Positions 30,001 through 42,989 of a stretch of DNA of 64,000 nt are shown piece after piece. How positions within the stretch are numbered: position 1 is the first letter of the stretch; every line of letters begins with the position of its first letter. The stretch lies in the NCBI GenBank assembly GCA_033439685.1, contig JAUEDM010000004.1, positions 2,852,001-2,916,000 on the forward strand. The letters run 5' to 3'. Source of the stretch: Apodospora peruviana (lineage: Eukaryota; Ascomycota; Sordariomycetes; Sordariales; Lasiosphaeriaceae). The notes below the pieces were generated by a model. The model was not told where the DNA came from, ran no database searches, and saw only the letters and a program-made list of their open reading frames with translations. Made by a program: the position numbers and the translations under genes.

Positions 30001-30649
30001 TTCCCCTGGGCAGTTTGGATCTGGCGGCCATGTTCAGAACCTGGCAGCTGGCAAGTGTCAGCATGTAGGAAACAGGCTCTCGAGTCCCAACCTGCATCCC
30101 GTCCCCCCTGCCCGCAGCCCGTCTTCCTCCCCCTCCTTCGACACCTTCCTCCATCACAGACACCACTGCACCAGGCAGGCCGGTGCAAGTGCCTCAGGTG
30201 TGTGGGCGCACCTTCCCCAACACTGACTGACCACTGAACACTGACCACTCTCGCCATCAAATGCGCGCAACGGACGGAACCTGGAAGCTCCCACCAGCGC
30301 CGGAGCTGAAGCTTCCCCTCTCCCCCCTTCTCTCCTCCTGCTTCTGCCTCATGCCGTCCGTTCTGCCACCCACCTCCTGCCATTCTGCGGTGTAAGCGGT
30401 CCCTCTCCGCACTCTCCCTTCCCTCTGGCCTCCCCAGGTCGCAAACCCAAGGTACGTACCTTTTTGCTGAAGCTCCCAGCTTTTGCTTGCCCACCACCCC
30501 AACACTCCCCGTTCCTCGCAGCCTTTCCTTCCCTTCTTCCTCTTTCCTACTCGGCCACTTCCCCATCTCTGCCCCATCCAAACTAGTCGAAAGCATCACC
30601 TTGCCAGCCAATTCTTGCCAATTGACATCATCCGAAGCCCTTTGCCACA
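27074..30649. other. Long intergenic region
   Basis: About 3.6 kb between the RabGAP and the acidic-protein gene. It contains a MITE-like inverted repeat (28470-28905). From about 29830 it becomes C/CT-rich, consistent with the promoter and 5' leader of the next gene. The open frames here have no recognisable family and look like shadows of biased composition. Confidence 0.5.
28470..28905. mobile_element. MITE-like inverted-repeat element
   Basis: About 435 bp with diverged inverted termini and an AT-rich centre, no coding capacity. Left arm 28504-28535 (TTTACTGAAAAGTTGGGAGA and on to TTTTCAGTAAA) matches the reverse complement of the right arm 28790-28818 at about 25 of 29 bases. Further out, GCACCCGCGG...GGAAGCC...ATGGGA (28472-28502) pairs with the region 28863-28901. 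Further in, CCACAACAAGC (near 28580) pairs with GCTTGTTGTAGTGG (near 28730). No clean target-site duplication was seen, so it may be an old non-autonomous DNA transposon. Confidence 0.55.
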
Positions 30650-31480
30650 ATGTCCGGTCGCAAAAGAAAGCAGGAAGACGACGAGGACGAGCTCGTTTCC
30701 CTGCCCAGCGGTTCTGAGGAAGAAGAAGAGTAAGTTGCCGCCCCCCGTTGTCGCAAAACCACCGTATTCCCAGTCTTCACATCTTCGAGACGATGCGATC
30801 TCGGCAAGGAAAACGATTTGGTGTGTTCTGCCAGGCGCATTTGGGCGCAAAAAGATGCGCCGTCGTTGTCGTCATCATCGTCATCGGCCACCCCTGTCCG
30901 TCCCTACCACTGGTCCACATCATCAACTCGGGATAGTGGATGGGTCTCGGACTCTCCATCGTTAAGAAGCTCCAAACGCTAACTCGCATTATCTTTCAGG
31001 TATGTAGAGGATGAGGAAGATGAGGAAGACGAAGTCGAGGACGAGGAGGACTCGGACTTTGATGAGGAGGGCGGCGGCGATGAAGGCGGTGAAGACGAGG
31101 AGAATGGCGTCGCAGGTAAGATCATGATACTCCAACGCCCATCCCAACAGGATAGCCCACTAACAGCTGTCTTACTTCTAGACAAAGCTCCTCCCAAGAA
31201 AAAGCTAAAGACCGTGATCGCCCCTTCCGATGCCGCGCCCCAGAAGAACGGCAACGGCGTCGCGAAGAACGGCGAGGCACATGAAGAAGAAGGTGATGAG
31301 GAAGAGGGTGATGAGGACGAAGAGGAAGTGCCCGAGGATGATGAAGAAGGCGACGAGGAGGAAGAAGAGGAGGCAGCTGACGAGCTCCCTACAAAGGCTG
31401 TAAAGGCCACGGGCGCTGCACCGGCTGAGGAAGCCGTTGCGGATGCCCTCGCTGCTGGCGGCGATGACGAGGAGGACTGA
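30650..31480 (+). CDS. Highly acidic nuclear protein
   Basis: Three exons, 30650-30729, 31000-31115 and 31182-31480, join in phase to 164 residues. It starts MSGRKRKQEDDEDELVSLPS, followed by long Glu/Asp runs. In the middle is a basic PPKKKLKTVIAPSD block that looks like a nuclear localisation signal. More Glu/Asp runs and an Ala-rich tail follow. Composition resembles prothymosin-like or histone-chaperone acidic proteins, but no named family motif (for example CHZ) is evident. A first intron of 270 bp is long for this genome. Binding of histones or other basic nuclear proteins is a reasonable but unproven role. Confidence 0.8.
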
Positions 31481-32670
31481 GCGGTGTTTGTCACTAGACG
31501 AACATCGTGTCATTTCAAGGTATCCTCTTCGGTCTCTCTCCTCGCCTGCCCCGTCGCAACACGGAGCGGATTGTCGTCTTACCGTGTCATTCCGCAGGTC
31601 ACTCGACCATGTGTCTTGTCGTGGTGGAGAACTTGGGTGCAATGCTATTTTGGGTATCCTTTTTAGAAAGCTTGTGAGAATTGAAAGAAATAACGGAATA
31701 TATATAGATGTTTCTGGTTGCACAAGAGCTTCAAGCCCTTGCGCTCCACGCTTTGTATTTTTGTGCCACGCTCGCCCCCTTCCAGGTTGGTGCGGACCCA
31801 AGCAGCAAGCTCGCAGTTGGGCAGCGTTATCTACGGCTCAATCGTGATAAGCTGCATCACGGACGTCTCATAATTGGGATTTGAACGATCGACCAGATAC
31901 TCGGAGACGATAGTTTGGAAGAAAGCTCACATGAAGTATAGAAAAGAAGGAAAAGGTGAGCTTATAAATGGATCAGCCCGATTTTAAGAAGTCTGCGGTA
32001 TGGCCTGATGCCCAACTAGATGCGTGTCGGCCTAGAAGATGGATCCTTCCTCTCCCCCATCCCCCCCTCCCCCCAAACCCGCAGAATTGAACATCGACAC
32101 GAACACACCGTTTCACTGATCTACGGATACTCATAATCAATCAGATATCGCGCTGAGTAGGTCGGAAAGCCGTAAGAACTGGTCGGTACATTATCCGCCC
32201 GTGGGACTAGGCACTCCATTTTCATCGGCAATTCCATATGCAGCCTGTCTCGGCGGCCAAGTGCACACTCGTCACTCGACAATGTGAGTGTCGAGTGGTG
32301 AGCGCTTTCTGCAGATTTTCAAGTTGAGATGGTGCCGCGGCGCTGGCTATCTAGGGTCAGGGTTTCACGTATCCCCGCCACGGCAACTCTAAAAGACCTG
32401 GATTCAGGGGTCCTCACGTAGGTACTCACTCCAGGCACATAGCGATAAGCTGGGGTAGCGAGCTCGAATAGTAGAGATTATCTCGAGGTCGTGGGATAAG
32501 AAATAATAAAGCAAGCTTGAAGATTTATTGCTCCCATAGATATCCCACGGAACGCCAACCAAGCAGGGCCGACCAACTCTCACCCCCCCCTGTATACGGA
32601 TACCGGCCACCGGGACCCCAGTAGCTAAAAGAAACAGTTGCGTCCGCCTGTATCTGTACAACATACTCGT
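31481..32670. other. Intergenic between converging genes
   Basis: About 1.2 kb; 3' flanks of the acidic-protein gene and of HIR3. No gene or RNA was recognised. Confidence 0.5.
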
Positions 32671-35600
32671 TCATTCTTCTTCGTCAGCGCCACCCTCGCT
32701 TTCAGTTTCCTGCGAGCCAACCTCTTCGCCCTCGTCATCCTCCTCAGCTTCCTCAGCCTCTTCGGCTTCATCTCCTTCCTCTTCCTCTTCCTCTTCCTCA
32801 TCCTCATCAGCTTCTTCAGCAGCTTCCTCGACTTCGTCACCCTCTTCATCTCCTTCAACTTCGTCGGCTTCCTCCTCAGCCTCATCGACTTCATCTCCCT
32901 CCTCCTCTTCTTCTTCCTCTTCATCATCCTCATCCGAGTCGCCAATCTCCTCACCCTCTTCGTCCTCCTCAATCTCTTCGCCTTCATCAATAGTAGTGCC
33001 CTCTCCAGCTTCCAATGTCTCATCACCTTCTTCTTCTTCTTCTCCCTCTTCCCCTCCTTCTTCCGCCGCCTCTTCCATCGCTTCATCCTCTCCTTCTTCC
33101 TCCCCACCTTCCACTTCCTCGTCGCCCTCCTCCTCCTCGTCGTCCTCGCTACCATCATCAGAGCTACTATCCCTCGCAGTCCCTGCCGCCGTTCCAGTAT
33201 CGACACTCCGTCTCAGGTTAGGAAATAACAGCGACGGCGGTATGTCGTCCTCATAATCAGGAGGCACATCGCTAAGGTCACTCTCATCAGCAGACTCGTG
33301 CAGACTTCCAGGCGGACTCGAGATGTCGCTAGCATCGTCGTGTACAGCGCTCTCATTATTCGCATCGCCGTCTCCTTCATTACCGCCGCTCCCAGCCTGC
33401 TCGGCATCCTTCATCTCGACATCTTCATCGTCATGCTGCGTATTATCATTATCATCCTCCGCATCACTGCCACGATGCGACAACCGGCCATTCTTGGCAC
33501 TCGACATGGACCCAACGCGCGACTTGAAGCCACCGCCTCCGCCAGCGGACTTAGGCGGTCCCTCCGCCGCGCGCAGAACAGCCTGCTCCGCTTTACGGAG
33601 GATATCTGGGCGCCGCACGCCCGCGCGACGACCACGCGGTGCGGCCTCACCGGTGGACGAGAGCGTCTTCTCCATCTTCTCGCTGCCCGGCTGTTCCGAA
33701 GTCGCGCGGAGGGAACCCAGTGTAGTCGACATGTCTTTGTCCTCGGTCGACTTCAACTGCTTGAACATCTTGGCCTTCATATCCGCACTGGTGGGTTCCT
33801 CGCCCCGCAATCCTTCGTCCAGCGCCTTGTTGCGCTCTTCGTCGACCTCGATAGACTCAAGAATCTCGGGCTTGATATTGAGGTAGATGGCCGAGTAAGC
33901 ATCTGAAATCAGGTCATCGATCGGCCCGGCCTTCATCAGGTTTGCGTTGAGCTTCTTCATTTCGGACGCTTCCGTCATGGCGTTCAACGCGGGATGGTTC
34001 TCGGCTTCCGGTCTGGTGACCCACTCCGTCACCTTGTCGCTTATGATCTCGAAGTCCTCCGGAGTGACACCCTTGAAGGCCCCCTCCTCCTCCGCCAGAG
34101 GAACGTTGAAGGTCTGGCGGAGCAGCTTGATATAAGTTGAAACGGAGTGCTGCCACAGCTCGTTAAAGTGGTAGAACTCGAGGCTCTTCTTGCGGATTCG
34201 GCGCAACACGGCTTCCAGGTTGGTCCGATCGTTCATGACAGCCAGAAGGCGGACAATGAAGCGGATGTACTGCTCAGTGTAGACATGGTGGCGGCCGGGC
34301 CGCTCGGCGTCGCACTTCCAAACGTTCATCACCATAGTTTTGGTGAACATACTCTCGCGCAAAACGGCAAAGGCGGCTTTGGCGGCAGCGACGTACTGCT
34401 CATTGTCACCTTCAGGGGCCGTCTCGTCGAAAAGGATGCGAGCATGGCGGATAATGATGCGATGCTGCCAATTAGACTTATCCTTGTCGCGTAGATATCG
34501 AAGACACCTCATGACGTACGTATCCCACTCACCCCGATCCTTGACGGTGACAGCCTCGCCATGATCGGGGGCGTATGGCTGGCGTTGCAGGAGACTTGCA
34601 GCCTCTTGAACAGGAAGGTCACCGCGTGTGACGAGTTTGTGGACGACTGAGACGATCTTGTAGTGTGGTTCGAGAATCGGATCTTGCCCGTGTCGCGGTT
34701 TGGGTAGAGCAGCGGCCACTTCGACTGTCTTCTCAAGTGCTTTGAGGACGGTGTCTAGCGAAGGGCGGCGGATCCTGTTCTCGATCTCGTCATCGGTCCG
34801 GGGCTTTTGGTACATCTTCCAGAGACATTTCGCCACCATATAAGGGTTCTTCCAGTCTTTAGGTTTGCCGTCCATGGCCTTCTTGAACAAGTTGGCTGCA
34901 AACCTCCAGACCTGGTAGTCCGTCATTTGATTGTGCAAGATCTTCTTGTATGTCCCAGCGCCCATTGCCTGGATGAAGAAGCGCTCCTGATCCGCATGCT
35001 GGAAGGGTTCCATGGCAAAGGGCTCGCGACTTGAAGCATACATGCGCATGCCAAACTCGTGATACAGGTCATGTAATGCATCTTCCTCTCCCTCTATCAA
35101 GGGCACTGGATCGGTGTCGGTCCGCCGTGCATATGAATGTGAAAGCGCGAGGGTGTAGCAATGGATGGAACTGCGCTGACACTTGACAAGGTCAGCCCTG
35201 TCCTTATTCATTTTGTCGGCCGCCCAGAGGACCATTTCGTCCAGTTCATAGTCAAAGCACTCGGCGAGACGGAACCACGCGTCCCAGCGGTCCGGCGTAA
35301 ACTGAAGTTGAAGTCGCAGGAACGTAGCCGCGATTCGCAGATCGTCAGTAGCGCCCGGAGTCTGGCGGCGATTCAAATCAACAACCTTGAATCTTGTCAA
35401 TGCGATCATGCCCAACAAAAAGAACCAGCCCTGCTTGGCCGGAGCGCTCTCTGGGGTGTTGATGGCCACAGCATCCAGATCAATATTACCGACGAGGGCC
35501 TGATACAGATGTAAAGGATGGATAGGCGCCTTTAGGTATTCGGTAAAGTTGCGCAGATTGTGGATCATATGGGGAGTTGATTTGGGTGACCCAATAGCTT

Positions 35601-38600
35601 GCTGCATGTGTTCGATGGTCGTCTTGAGGTCAGACTTGAGCAGGTCCTTCATAGTCATTCTATTCGCCAACACACTGATCTTCTCGACCAAGGCCATAGC
35701 CGACTTCTTATCCAGGGTGTCTGGTGGGCAACCGTGATCTTGAACGTCCCAGATTCCTACGCCTAGCTTGAGGCCATGAAGATCATAGAGAACTTGACCG
35801 AGATAGTCTTCCCAGTTCTCAATATTCTTCTGCTTCAGGAGTTCGATTCTCATCATCTTGAGGAAGATCTTGTTTGAAACCTTGCAGCACTTCCGCAGAC
35901 CCAACACCTGGTGGACGGCAGCTAGGTAGTCCGCAAGATCGTTCTCCGGTTTCGGGAACATGCCCGCATGAAGATTGATGCCGACCTTGACGACTGTGTA
36001 TTGCAAGCACCAAGTTCTTACCTGCATCTCCCGGAGCTTGGTGAGAAATGCCGAGAATGTTGCTCCGCTTGCCGGTGCTTGGGTCATTCCAATGCGAACC
36101 TCATCTTCAAACATGGCGGCTATATGAAGCATACAGTTCACCTTGGCAAGAGCGGACAAGGTGGAATTCAGGTGGTCCTCGTCTATAATGTCGAAGGAGC
36201 TGTTGTTATTGATGGCCAAGTGTAAGGATTGTATGATGAGGTCGTCCAGTGCCTTTAGCATGGTCAAAAACAACACTCTCCTGGACTCTTGCGGAGAATT
36301 GACGTAGTCATCTCGCTCAAAATCACTGACGATCGTCTCGATGCTTCGCAGAAAACATGAAAATTGTTTTGTGATATATCCGATTTTGCCGTAAGCATCA
36401 CCAAGTCTTGCCCACAACAGCAGACGCAGCTCGGTGCTGCTAGCCTGAAGAAATTTCCACAGGTTGCGAAGCCCTTGGCTTGCACATTCCTTGATGGGTT
36501 GTTTGACTAACTTGTGCTTGGAAGCATCGCTGGCCTCTCCATTGGTCTCGGGGGCCATGGAGATGCTGATATAAACGGAGTCCGGGTTGAGAACAGGCTC
36601 CAAGGTGTCTATTACAGCTGGCGAGGGGCCCATTTCGTCCTGGAATATACTCAAGAAGAAGTCCATGGTGGTCAGTTTAGAAATCTCTCGGTCGGTGGCG
36701 GCTGTCGATATCTCGGGCATGACGACGTTATTTGGCAGACTGATCTCAGAAATAGTGGATTGTGCGAGATGATCATGCAGACTATGCCAGCAGCTGAGGA
36801 TATGGTCGCGTGGTGTATCCTTGGCAAATGTGGTAAAAACCACAGCAGCCCAAAGAAAGCGAAGCGCAAGCTGATCGTCCGCGTCTTGCAACTGCCAACG
36901 GCTGGCCTGCGCGGCCAGATCCATCCATCTATCTAGTCGCAATTTTGTTTCAACTCTAGTGTTTTGGTCAACCACACTGTTGGGATTCGTGATGCGCTCG
37001 TAGATATCAAGGTGTAGTTCGAAGAGCATTTGTATGAGGTGGGCAGTCTCTGTGTGAGTTCCTTCCATCAGATCAGCTGCTTGAGCAACCTCCAGCTCGT
37101 TGATAACTCTTCGATAAATGATCTCATCCAAGCGGCTGACCACTTGCACTACCGCTGTTTTTAACTGGTCAGGCCACTTGAACTTGGCGTAGGCCTTTGC
37201 CAAAGCCCTCACGTACTCGTAGACGATGTCATCAATAGTATTCCACCCTGCATTAAGACTTTCTGCAAAACTCCTCAAATCTCGCACATCATCAAACGCG
37301 GGCGGTTCTGGGGCTCGCTGGGATCCAGACTTTGAGTGTTCGAGAAACGCAGAGAGGCTGAGTTGAGGACTTTCCCTTTCGCTCAAGAGAATGTCTGCCG
37401 TATCCTTATCAAATTTAAGAATTGCTTCCCGAAGATCAATAGTAGCGGGATTCTGGATCTTGCCTATCCGATCGTCCGAGGCACAGGAATCGAGAATCTC
37501 GGATATCCTATCCAACGTAATTCGATCTGTCACCCCCAGGTTCTCAACGAGATTTTTGGTTGTTTGGAAGAGGTTCTGGTCTGCGGCCTGAAAGGGCTGT
37601 AACTGAGTCGCAAGAAGTGTGGCAGGGTCCATAACCTCTGTATCTCTCCGCCGGGTTCTTTTGCTCCTTTTCGTTTCTGCAGTCTCCTCATCCGGCTGCT
37701 CTAACAGTCCAGCAGCGGATTGTGAACGTTTCCGCGTCGGCATCGAGAGACTACGCTCTTTTTTCACAGGCTCGTCAGTTGCGACAGGGGCCGCAGTTAC
37801 TGCAGACTTCGGTTCGGCCACTGCAACATCGTCGTCTTTCGCGTTCTCGACCACCGCTTGTTCGCTTGGGAGGGGTTGCGAAGGCTCATGAGTAAGAGCA
37901 TAGTCCTCCGGGGGCTGTAACTGTTTGTCAATCTCCATCTGCATATTATCGTCAGCTCCTTCGGGAAGCTGAATGTCCACAGCTTGACCAGACAACCCAT
38001 GCTCAGTAGCAAATTGGACCAAAGCGACACCGAGCTCGGCCCAAGATGAGCTCGGTACAGCCATAGCCGCACGTTCAGGACCACTTGCTTCTGTCTCTGA
38101 TCTCGGGATGGCCAAGGATTTGGTGTAATCTGGTAAGAATAGTATTGGATCCAGGTGTCGCCTCAAGAGGGTTGGCAGGCCCTTCTCGCGGAAGGGCTTC
38201 ATTATCGGATGCGTCAAAGACATCTGGTCATCGAGGACCTCTAACTGTTCTTTGAGCTGTTCACCAGCATATCCTTCGGCTAAGGACGGAGGTTCGACCT
38301 CCACAACGGCCGGGTCATCATCCAACTCGATTGCAGCCTCCAGGCTGTACCGGCTGATTCGTGTGCTCTTCAGGAACGCGGCGACTCGTGCAGCCTTCCG
38401 CCATAGCTCAGGGTCCGACGGATCGCGATCCAGAGCGGTATCGAATTCGTCTAGGGCTTTACGAGCATCTTCGAGGACCGTCGGGTCTTGGAATGCGGGC
38501 CCTTTGGTCGCCGCAGATGTGCGCGCCTTGTGCCTTATGCGGTCGATAATGAACTGGCCATGATTCTTATATGATAGGTAGAGCGCCTGGGGAAAGCTAC

Positions 38601-39049
38601 TAGCTTCGCCCTCGACTTCTGTCCCGGTCGGATCGAGTCCTGGTGTGAAGATGGGCTCGATGACGAAGCTCCCATCTGGTCGTCTCTCGTTCCGCTCGTA
38701 CTCAGTTTTGCTCTCGGGGTATTTGAAAATTTCGGACTCAAAAAGAGCATCGTAGGCGTCGGAGGCTTCGTCAAAGAAGCTGGGCCCCTGTGCGTGGAGC
38801 TTTAGGGCCGTTTGGAATAGCTTCAGGGCATCCTCAACCTAGAGTGTCGGCAGTCAGAAACCGTCTGCCACCATAGTGCAAAAACTGTGCTGCAAGATGT
38901 ATGACGTACTTGTATATCCTTGGTTGTGTCGACCTCCTCGTCGACGATCTCCTCGGGCTCGACGTTGATGGCCGCAAAGGTCGGCTATTTAGACGGAATG
39001 AAGTCAGCGAGAGCGGGCGCAAACGGAGCGTCCGCTAGATGTTTACCAT
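32671..39049 (-). CDS. HIR3: HIR histone-chaperone complex subunit Hir3 (CABIN1 homologue)
   Basis: Scaffold subunit of the replication-independent H3-H4 chaperone complex HIR; represses histone genes outside S phase. The gene has three exons. The first is only the ATG (39049-39047), directly followed by GTAAAC. Exon 2 (38984-38910) begins PTFAAINVEPEEIVDEE and exon 3 runs 38838-32671. Total 2081 residues. Family landmarks are the N-terminal IQVEDALKLFQTALKLHAQG and YDALFESEIFKYPES, with tetratricopeptide-like helices through the body. The last 250 residues are an extreme Asp/Glu-rich tail preceded by basic GEAAPRGRRAGVRRPDILRK, plausibly for histone binding or disorder. The start region also faces the exomer gene, so the roughly 0.7 kb between them is probably a two-way promoter. 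Confidence 0.93.
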
Positions 39050-39771
39050 GATGATTGTGTTGAAAGCCTCATGTATTTATTTCATATGTTGTCGAGTGTA
39101 TCATGTTGGCGAGGTCTTAATTTTAGAGCGTGGGGAACCACCAGTATTGCCCGGTTTGGCTTTCTTCTCGACTTTAAGTTTGGGCGATGGTGAATCTCTG
39201 GATGTGCACTCCAAATTCGCGGAATTGACGAGACGCGACAAGGGACACTGCAGCAGCCACTGCCGCCTAGCCTCGAACTTTGGGGGACCTGGCAGGTCGC
39301 ACAAGGACTGCCCTGGTGCAAATGATGAAGGCCCGTGCATCAGTGTTCCACCACCAACCGGCAGGAGCTAGCCCTGTTGGGTTACTGCTTGAATCACTAC
39401 GGGTTCCCGAGCCGCGGCCAGCTGGATGAGAACGTTGCTGCAGTGTTGTTGCTGTGTTGGCTTCAAAGCAATCCACCAGCTTGCCTAAAAGATACTGGAC
39501 AACAAAAGATCACCACCACGACTTACTGCGAACACGAGGCTCTCCGCCTAACCGCTCCGGACCATCGCAGGTCAACCGCAACTTTTTTGAATGGAATACG
39601 GTTCATTCAAAACGCATCAGAAGCTACGTATCGTTGACCTGCTATCAGAGAATCGTCCCGCTGTTGAGGGAGGCAATTAGGTCGCCGCCATGGTTGCGCC
39701 AGCTGTTCCAGAGTGCGCATGCCCCCCCAAATATCTTCGAGCTGCTTGTCAAACTGACACCTTTCCCATAG

Positions 39772-42045
39772 GATCACGGAGGAGATATTGCACGAGACAA
39801 TTGATGCCCGTACCGAGTCTCTGGTCTCGCTGCGCGAGCTTGGTCCCCCCGACTTCGTCCACCTCCTCAAGCAACCTATAAGGAACCCGGGGAAACAAGT
39901 GCGTCGATGCCACCATAAAGCTCCTGTCGCGCTCGTCTAACTGACTCCGGTGTCTCTAGGTGGGTGTCTATCACCATGTTACCGGCGTTGATGCATCATC
40001 GTCTGCAAGTCTTGCGGCGTACATCAACACCCTAACGTACAAAGAATTCGGCCAATCAGCGACTTTCAAGACCCTCGAGGGCACATACTGGTACTGTTTC
40101 TCTTTACTCGTAGGCTTTGGCGCTTTCTAACTTCTTGTAGTTGCTACAATGCCTTCTCCCGCGTCGACATGCGTGTACATGCTCCCTTCCCTGGATCTGT
40201 CGAGAGCTACTGCGTCGACGAGCGAGGCGAGAAGCGGAAAGCCACCGACGAGCTTTGGCTCGAAACCTACCTGTGTAGTGTACTGCGCGCATACTCGTAT
40301 GCTGACGACGGAAGCGGCGAGACAATTAGAAAGATCATGGGTGTCAGGCGCTTCAACCCCGTTACGAATACCGAGACTGAACATCGCTTCCTTAGCGCGG
40401 CTGAACAGCTTTTCTTCAAAGGCTGGCAGCTCGGTTCTGACTCAGTCGTACAGGTTCCGAACGTCGTCTCTAACCACCTCGCGACTGGTCTCTTGAAGTA
40501 CTTCCACACGACCGGCCGATATGCCTCTGGCATCAACCTTTTCGAGAAGCTGCGGTCACAAAATGTGGAAGTTGCATCACTCCTGGCGAAGGTCCTGTTC
40601 ATGGGCAACGAAGAGGTGGATGGGGCTCGTGTCCTGTACCAGGCTATCAAGGAACAACCCATGGACTACGTGATGCTCGACACACAGGCCCAATTCCTGC
40701 TGAAGAAGGCGCAGACAGCCCCGACACCAGAGCAAAAGGAGGAGAGACTTCGCATGGCACTGGGTTGTGCGGACCGGAGCACCATCGCAGCCCCTAGCGA
40801 GTTTGGTACATGGGCACGATTGGCACAGGTGTATGTGGCTATGGAAGACTGGGAGAACGCGCTGACCATTCTCAACTCTTGCCCCATGTTCACGTACCAG
40901 GACAAAGACTCACCCTTGATGCCAGAGCCAAAGGATGTCGTGCTCCCGACTCTACCGGAGACGAGGTTAGATGAAATTGACAGCGAGCCCGAGGCGAGAT
41001 ACTCTGAGCAGGTGGATCCAAGCCTTCTTAACCTCCGCGCAGCCGCCTATCGTGGAACCTTCAAGCAGGCCTATAACATTCTTACAGAGATGACCGCGAA
41101 GATTGGGTGGGACCAACTGCTGAAGATCAGAAGCAACGTCTTTGTCATGGAAGACGAGTACCGGACGGAGAAGCAGGACCCGCAGGCGTATCCCGCAAAG
41201 CGCAACGCTAGCACCGATGCTCTCCGTGGAACCCCCGATCACACTGCCAATGGCGAGGCTAGCGAGGCTAGTAGCGAGGATGGTGAAGACGGGGACACAG
41301 AAGATGTCGGGCAAAAGCTACAGACGGAGCCTGATGTCGATTCGGTTGCGCCGACTTTTGTTTCAAACGGCAATACCGAAGATCTGGAGCGGCCGTCTAG
41401 CGCTGTTGATCCTGACGTGGCAAAGAAGGCAGAGAATGAGACAGTAGGTTATCTGGGACTTCCGTTGAAGTCATCTTATTTGTCTACTGTGTCGCTAACT
41501 TCTTAAAATAGGACGAGGAGCACTTCTCTCGTCTTAACAACAAGCGACTATGTGAACGCTGGCTTGACAGTCTCTTCATGGTTCTGTACGAGGATCTTCG
41601 TGTCTACACCATTTGGCGCACACAGATGGCCCAGTACCGTGCGCAGAGTATGCAGTACAAAAAGTCGGCCGAGGAGTGGGAGATTCTCGGCAGCCTGGCC
41701 GAACGTCTCCAGCACACGGACGAAGCCGTGGAGGCCTACAGAGCTTGCCTGGGCATGCGGTTCAGCCCCAAGGCCCTCACCGGAATTCTTAAAGTGTTCG
41801 AGAAGAACAAGAGCACACGCGAAACAGTGGCGGCGACCATCCGGTTGGTGACGTGGCAGTATCGGTGGTACAGCGAGTTCTCGCCCGAGCTGTTCCACAC
41901 CATTCGGACACTAATCGAGGACGAGGGTGCCGTTAAGGTTAGGAGCATTATCCAGGCCACTAACCTTCCGCAGAATGTTCTCGACCTTACCCACCACTAT
42001 GCCGCGTTGTGCGCTACGTTCCGGAGCAGCGGTACCGATGGTTAG
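39772..42045 (+). CDS. BUD7: Exomer cargo adaptor, ChAPs family (Bud7/Bch1-like), 5' exon unresolved
   Basis: Chs5-Arf1-binding protein: with Chs5 it forms exomer, which sorts chitin synthase and other cargo from the trans-Golgi to the cell surface. Exons read: 39772-39898, 39960-40090, 40141-41443 and 41512-42045, all in phase. The acceptor at 39771 has a CTGAC branch site and CCCATAG. The protein starts within EEILHETIDARTESLVSLRE and LGPPDFVHLL. It continues with YHHVTGVDASSSASLAAYIN, YNAFSRVDMRV, SVESYCVDERG and TPR-like repeats, and ends LPQNVLDLTHHYAALC. About 700 residues are visible, close to the family length. The first exon with the ATG must lie upstream (39050-39770) but its donor could not be fixed. 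It could equally be the Bch1 paralogue name, since fungi outside yeasts usually have one ChAP. Confidence 0.9.
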
Positions 42046-42989
42046 TCGCTGCGTCTTGAAGGTTTCTTAGCGGTCCTGTTCTCACTACGTCTCGTAATTG
42101 GCTTTACGCGGGTATTGCTTACAGCGCCAGAGGGAGTTGGGATTCCAATGACTTTGGGAGAGGCTTCATTTCTTATACTCGAATTACTCCTTTCTTGTCC
42201 CCCCCTGTCTACAGGACCGCGAAGTGGATGGGCGGATTATAGGCTTTGTCTTATCCAGGGGAGATCTCTCCATCATCCTTAATTTCCGATCATTAAGATT
42301 AAAAGCATGTCGGATACTTTATTGTCTGGAGAATTGTTAGGCTCAGATAGATGGGAAACTGATGCATTCAGCACTCGTCGTTCAGCTGAAACGTGCCCTT
42401 TCCCACAGCCTTTTTGCTGCTGAACTTACCCATACCCATACATGACCCCTATTATGTCGTCCGATCAATTGATCCGATACCCCTGAGTTGCAGTCCCATC
42501 CGATGTTACTCCTCACCTATCTGGGTAGGTATGTCATCAAATACTTCCATCAAAGTTCTAGCTTTAACCCATCATCTTTATTGCCCCGCAAGACGCCCTT
42601 CGAGCTCAAAAGACAACGAATATTGCGGGGCACACAGTCCCAATACGTCAAAATGGCCTGGAATACGCGCCCTTTCGTTCAGATGCTTGTTTTCAAATGT
42701 TAATATACAAGTATTTTTTTGCAGCACTAAACCTGATTCAGCAGGAGAATGTGGCAAAGAAGTAGCTGAGTTACCATGGAGTATGGGTGAATAACTATAT
42801 AATACGGCAAGAAGGCATTTCGATGTAAGTTCAATAGTCATGAAGCCCACAAGTCTCGATTTATATACGACTCACAACCTACCTACCTCCTCATTAACTC
42901 GAGTAAATTACCTACCTGAGCAAATCCACACATAGCTATTTGTCCTCTACTTGGTGCTCTTACATCCGATATTCAACAGACGTTCAGAA
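42046..42989. other. Intergenic, no gene seen
   Basis: About 940 bp of AT-rich sequence between the exomer and aldo/keto reductase genes; only short random-looking frames. Confidence 0.5.

Noticed and set aside
29994..30650. 218-codon minus-strand frame before the acidic-protein gene
   Set aside because: Gly/Glu-rich product of the C-rich 5' leader on the other strand; no family resemblance.
32638..33228. 196-codon Phe/Leu/Ser-rich plus-strand frame
   Set aside because: Mirror of the acidic tail of HIR3; looks like membrane helices only because of antisense Glu/Asp codons.
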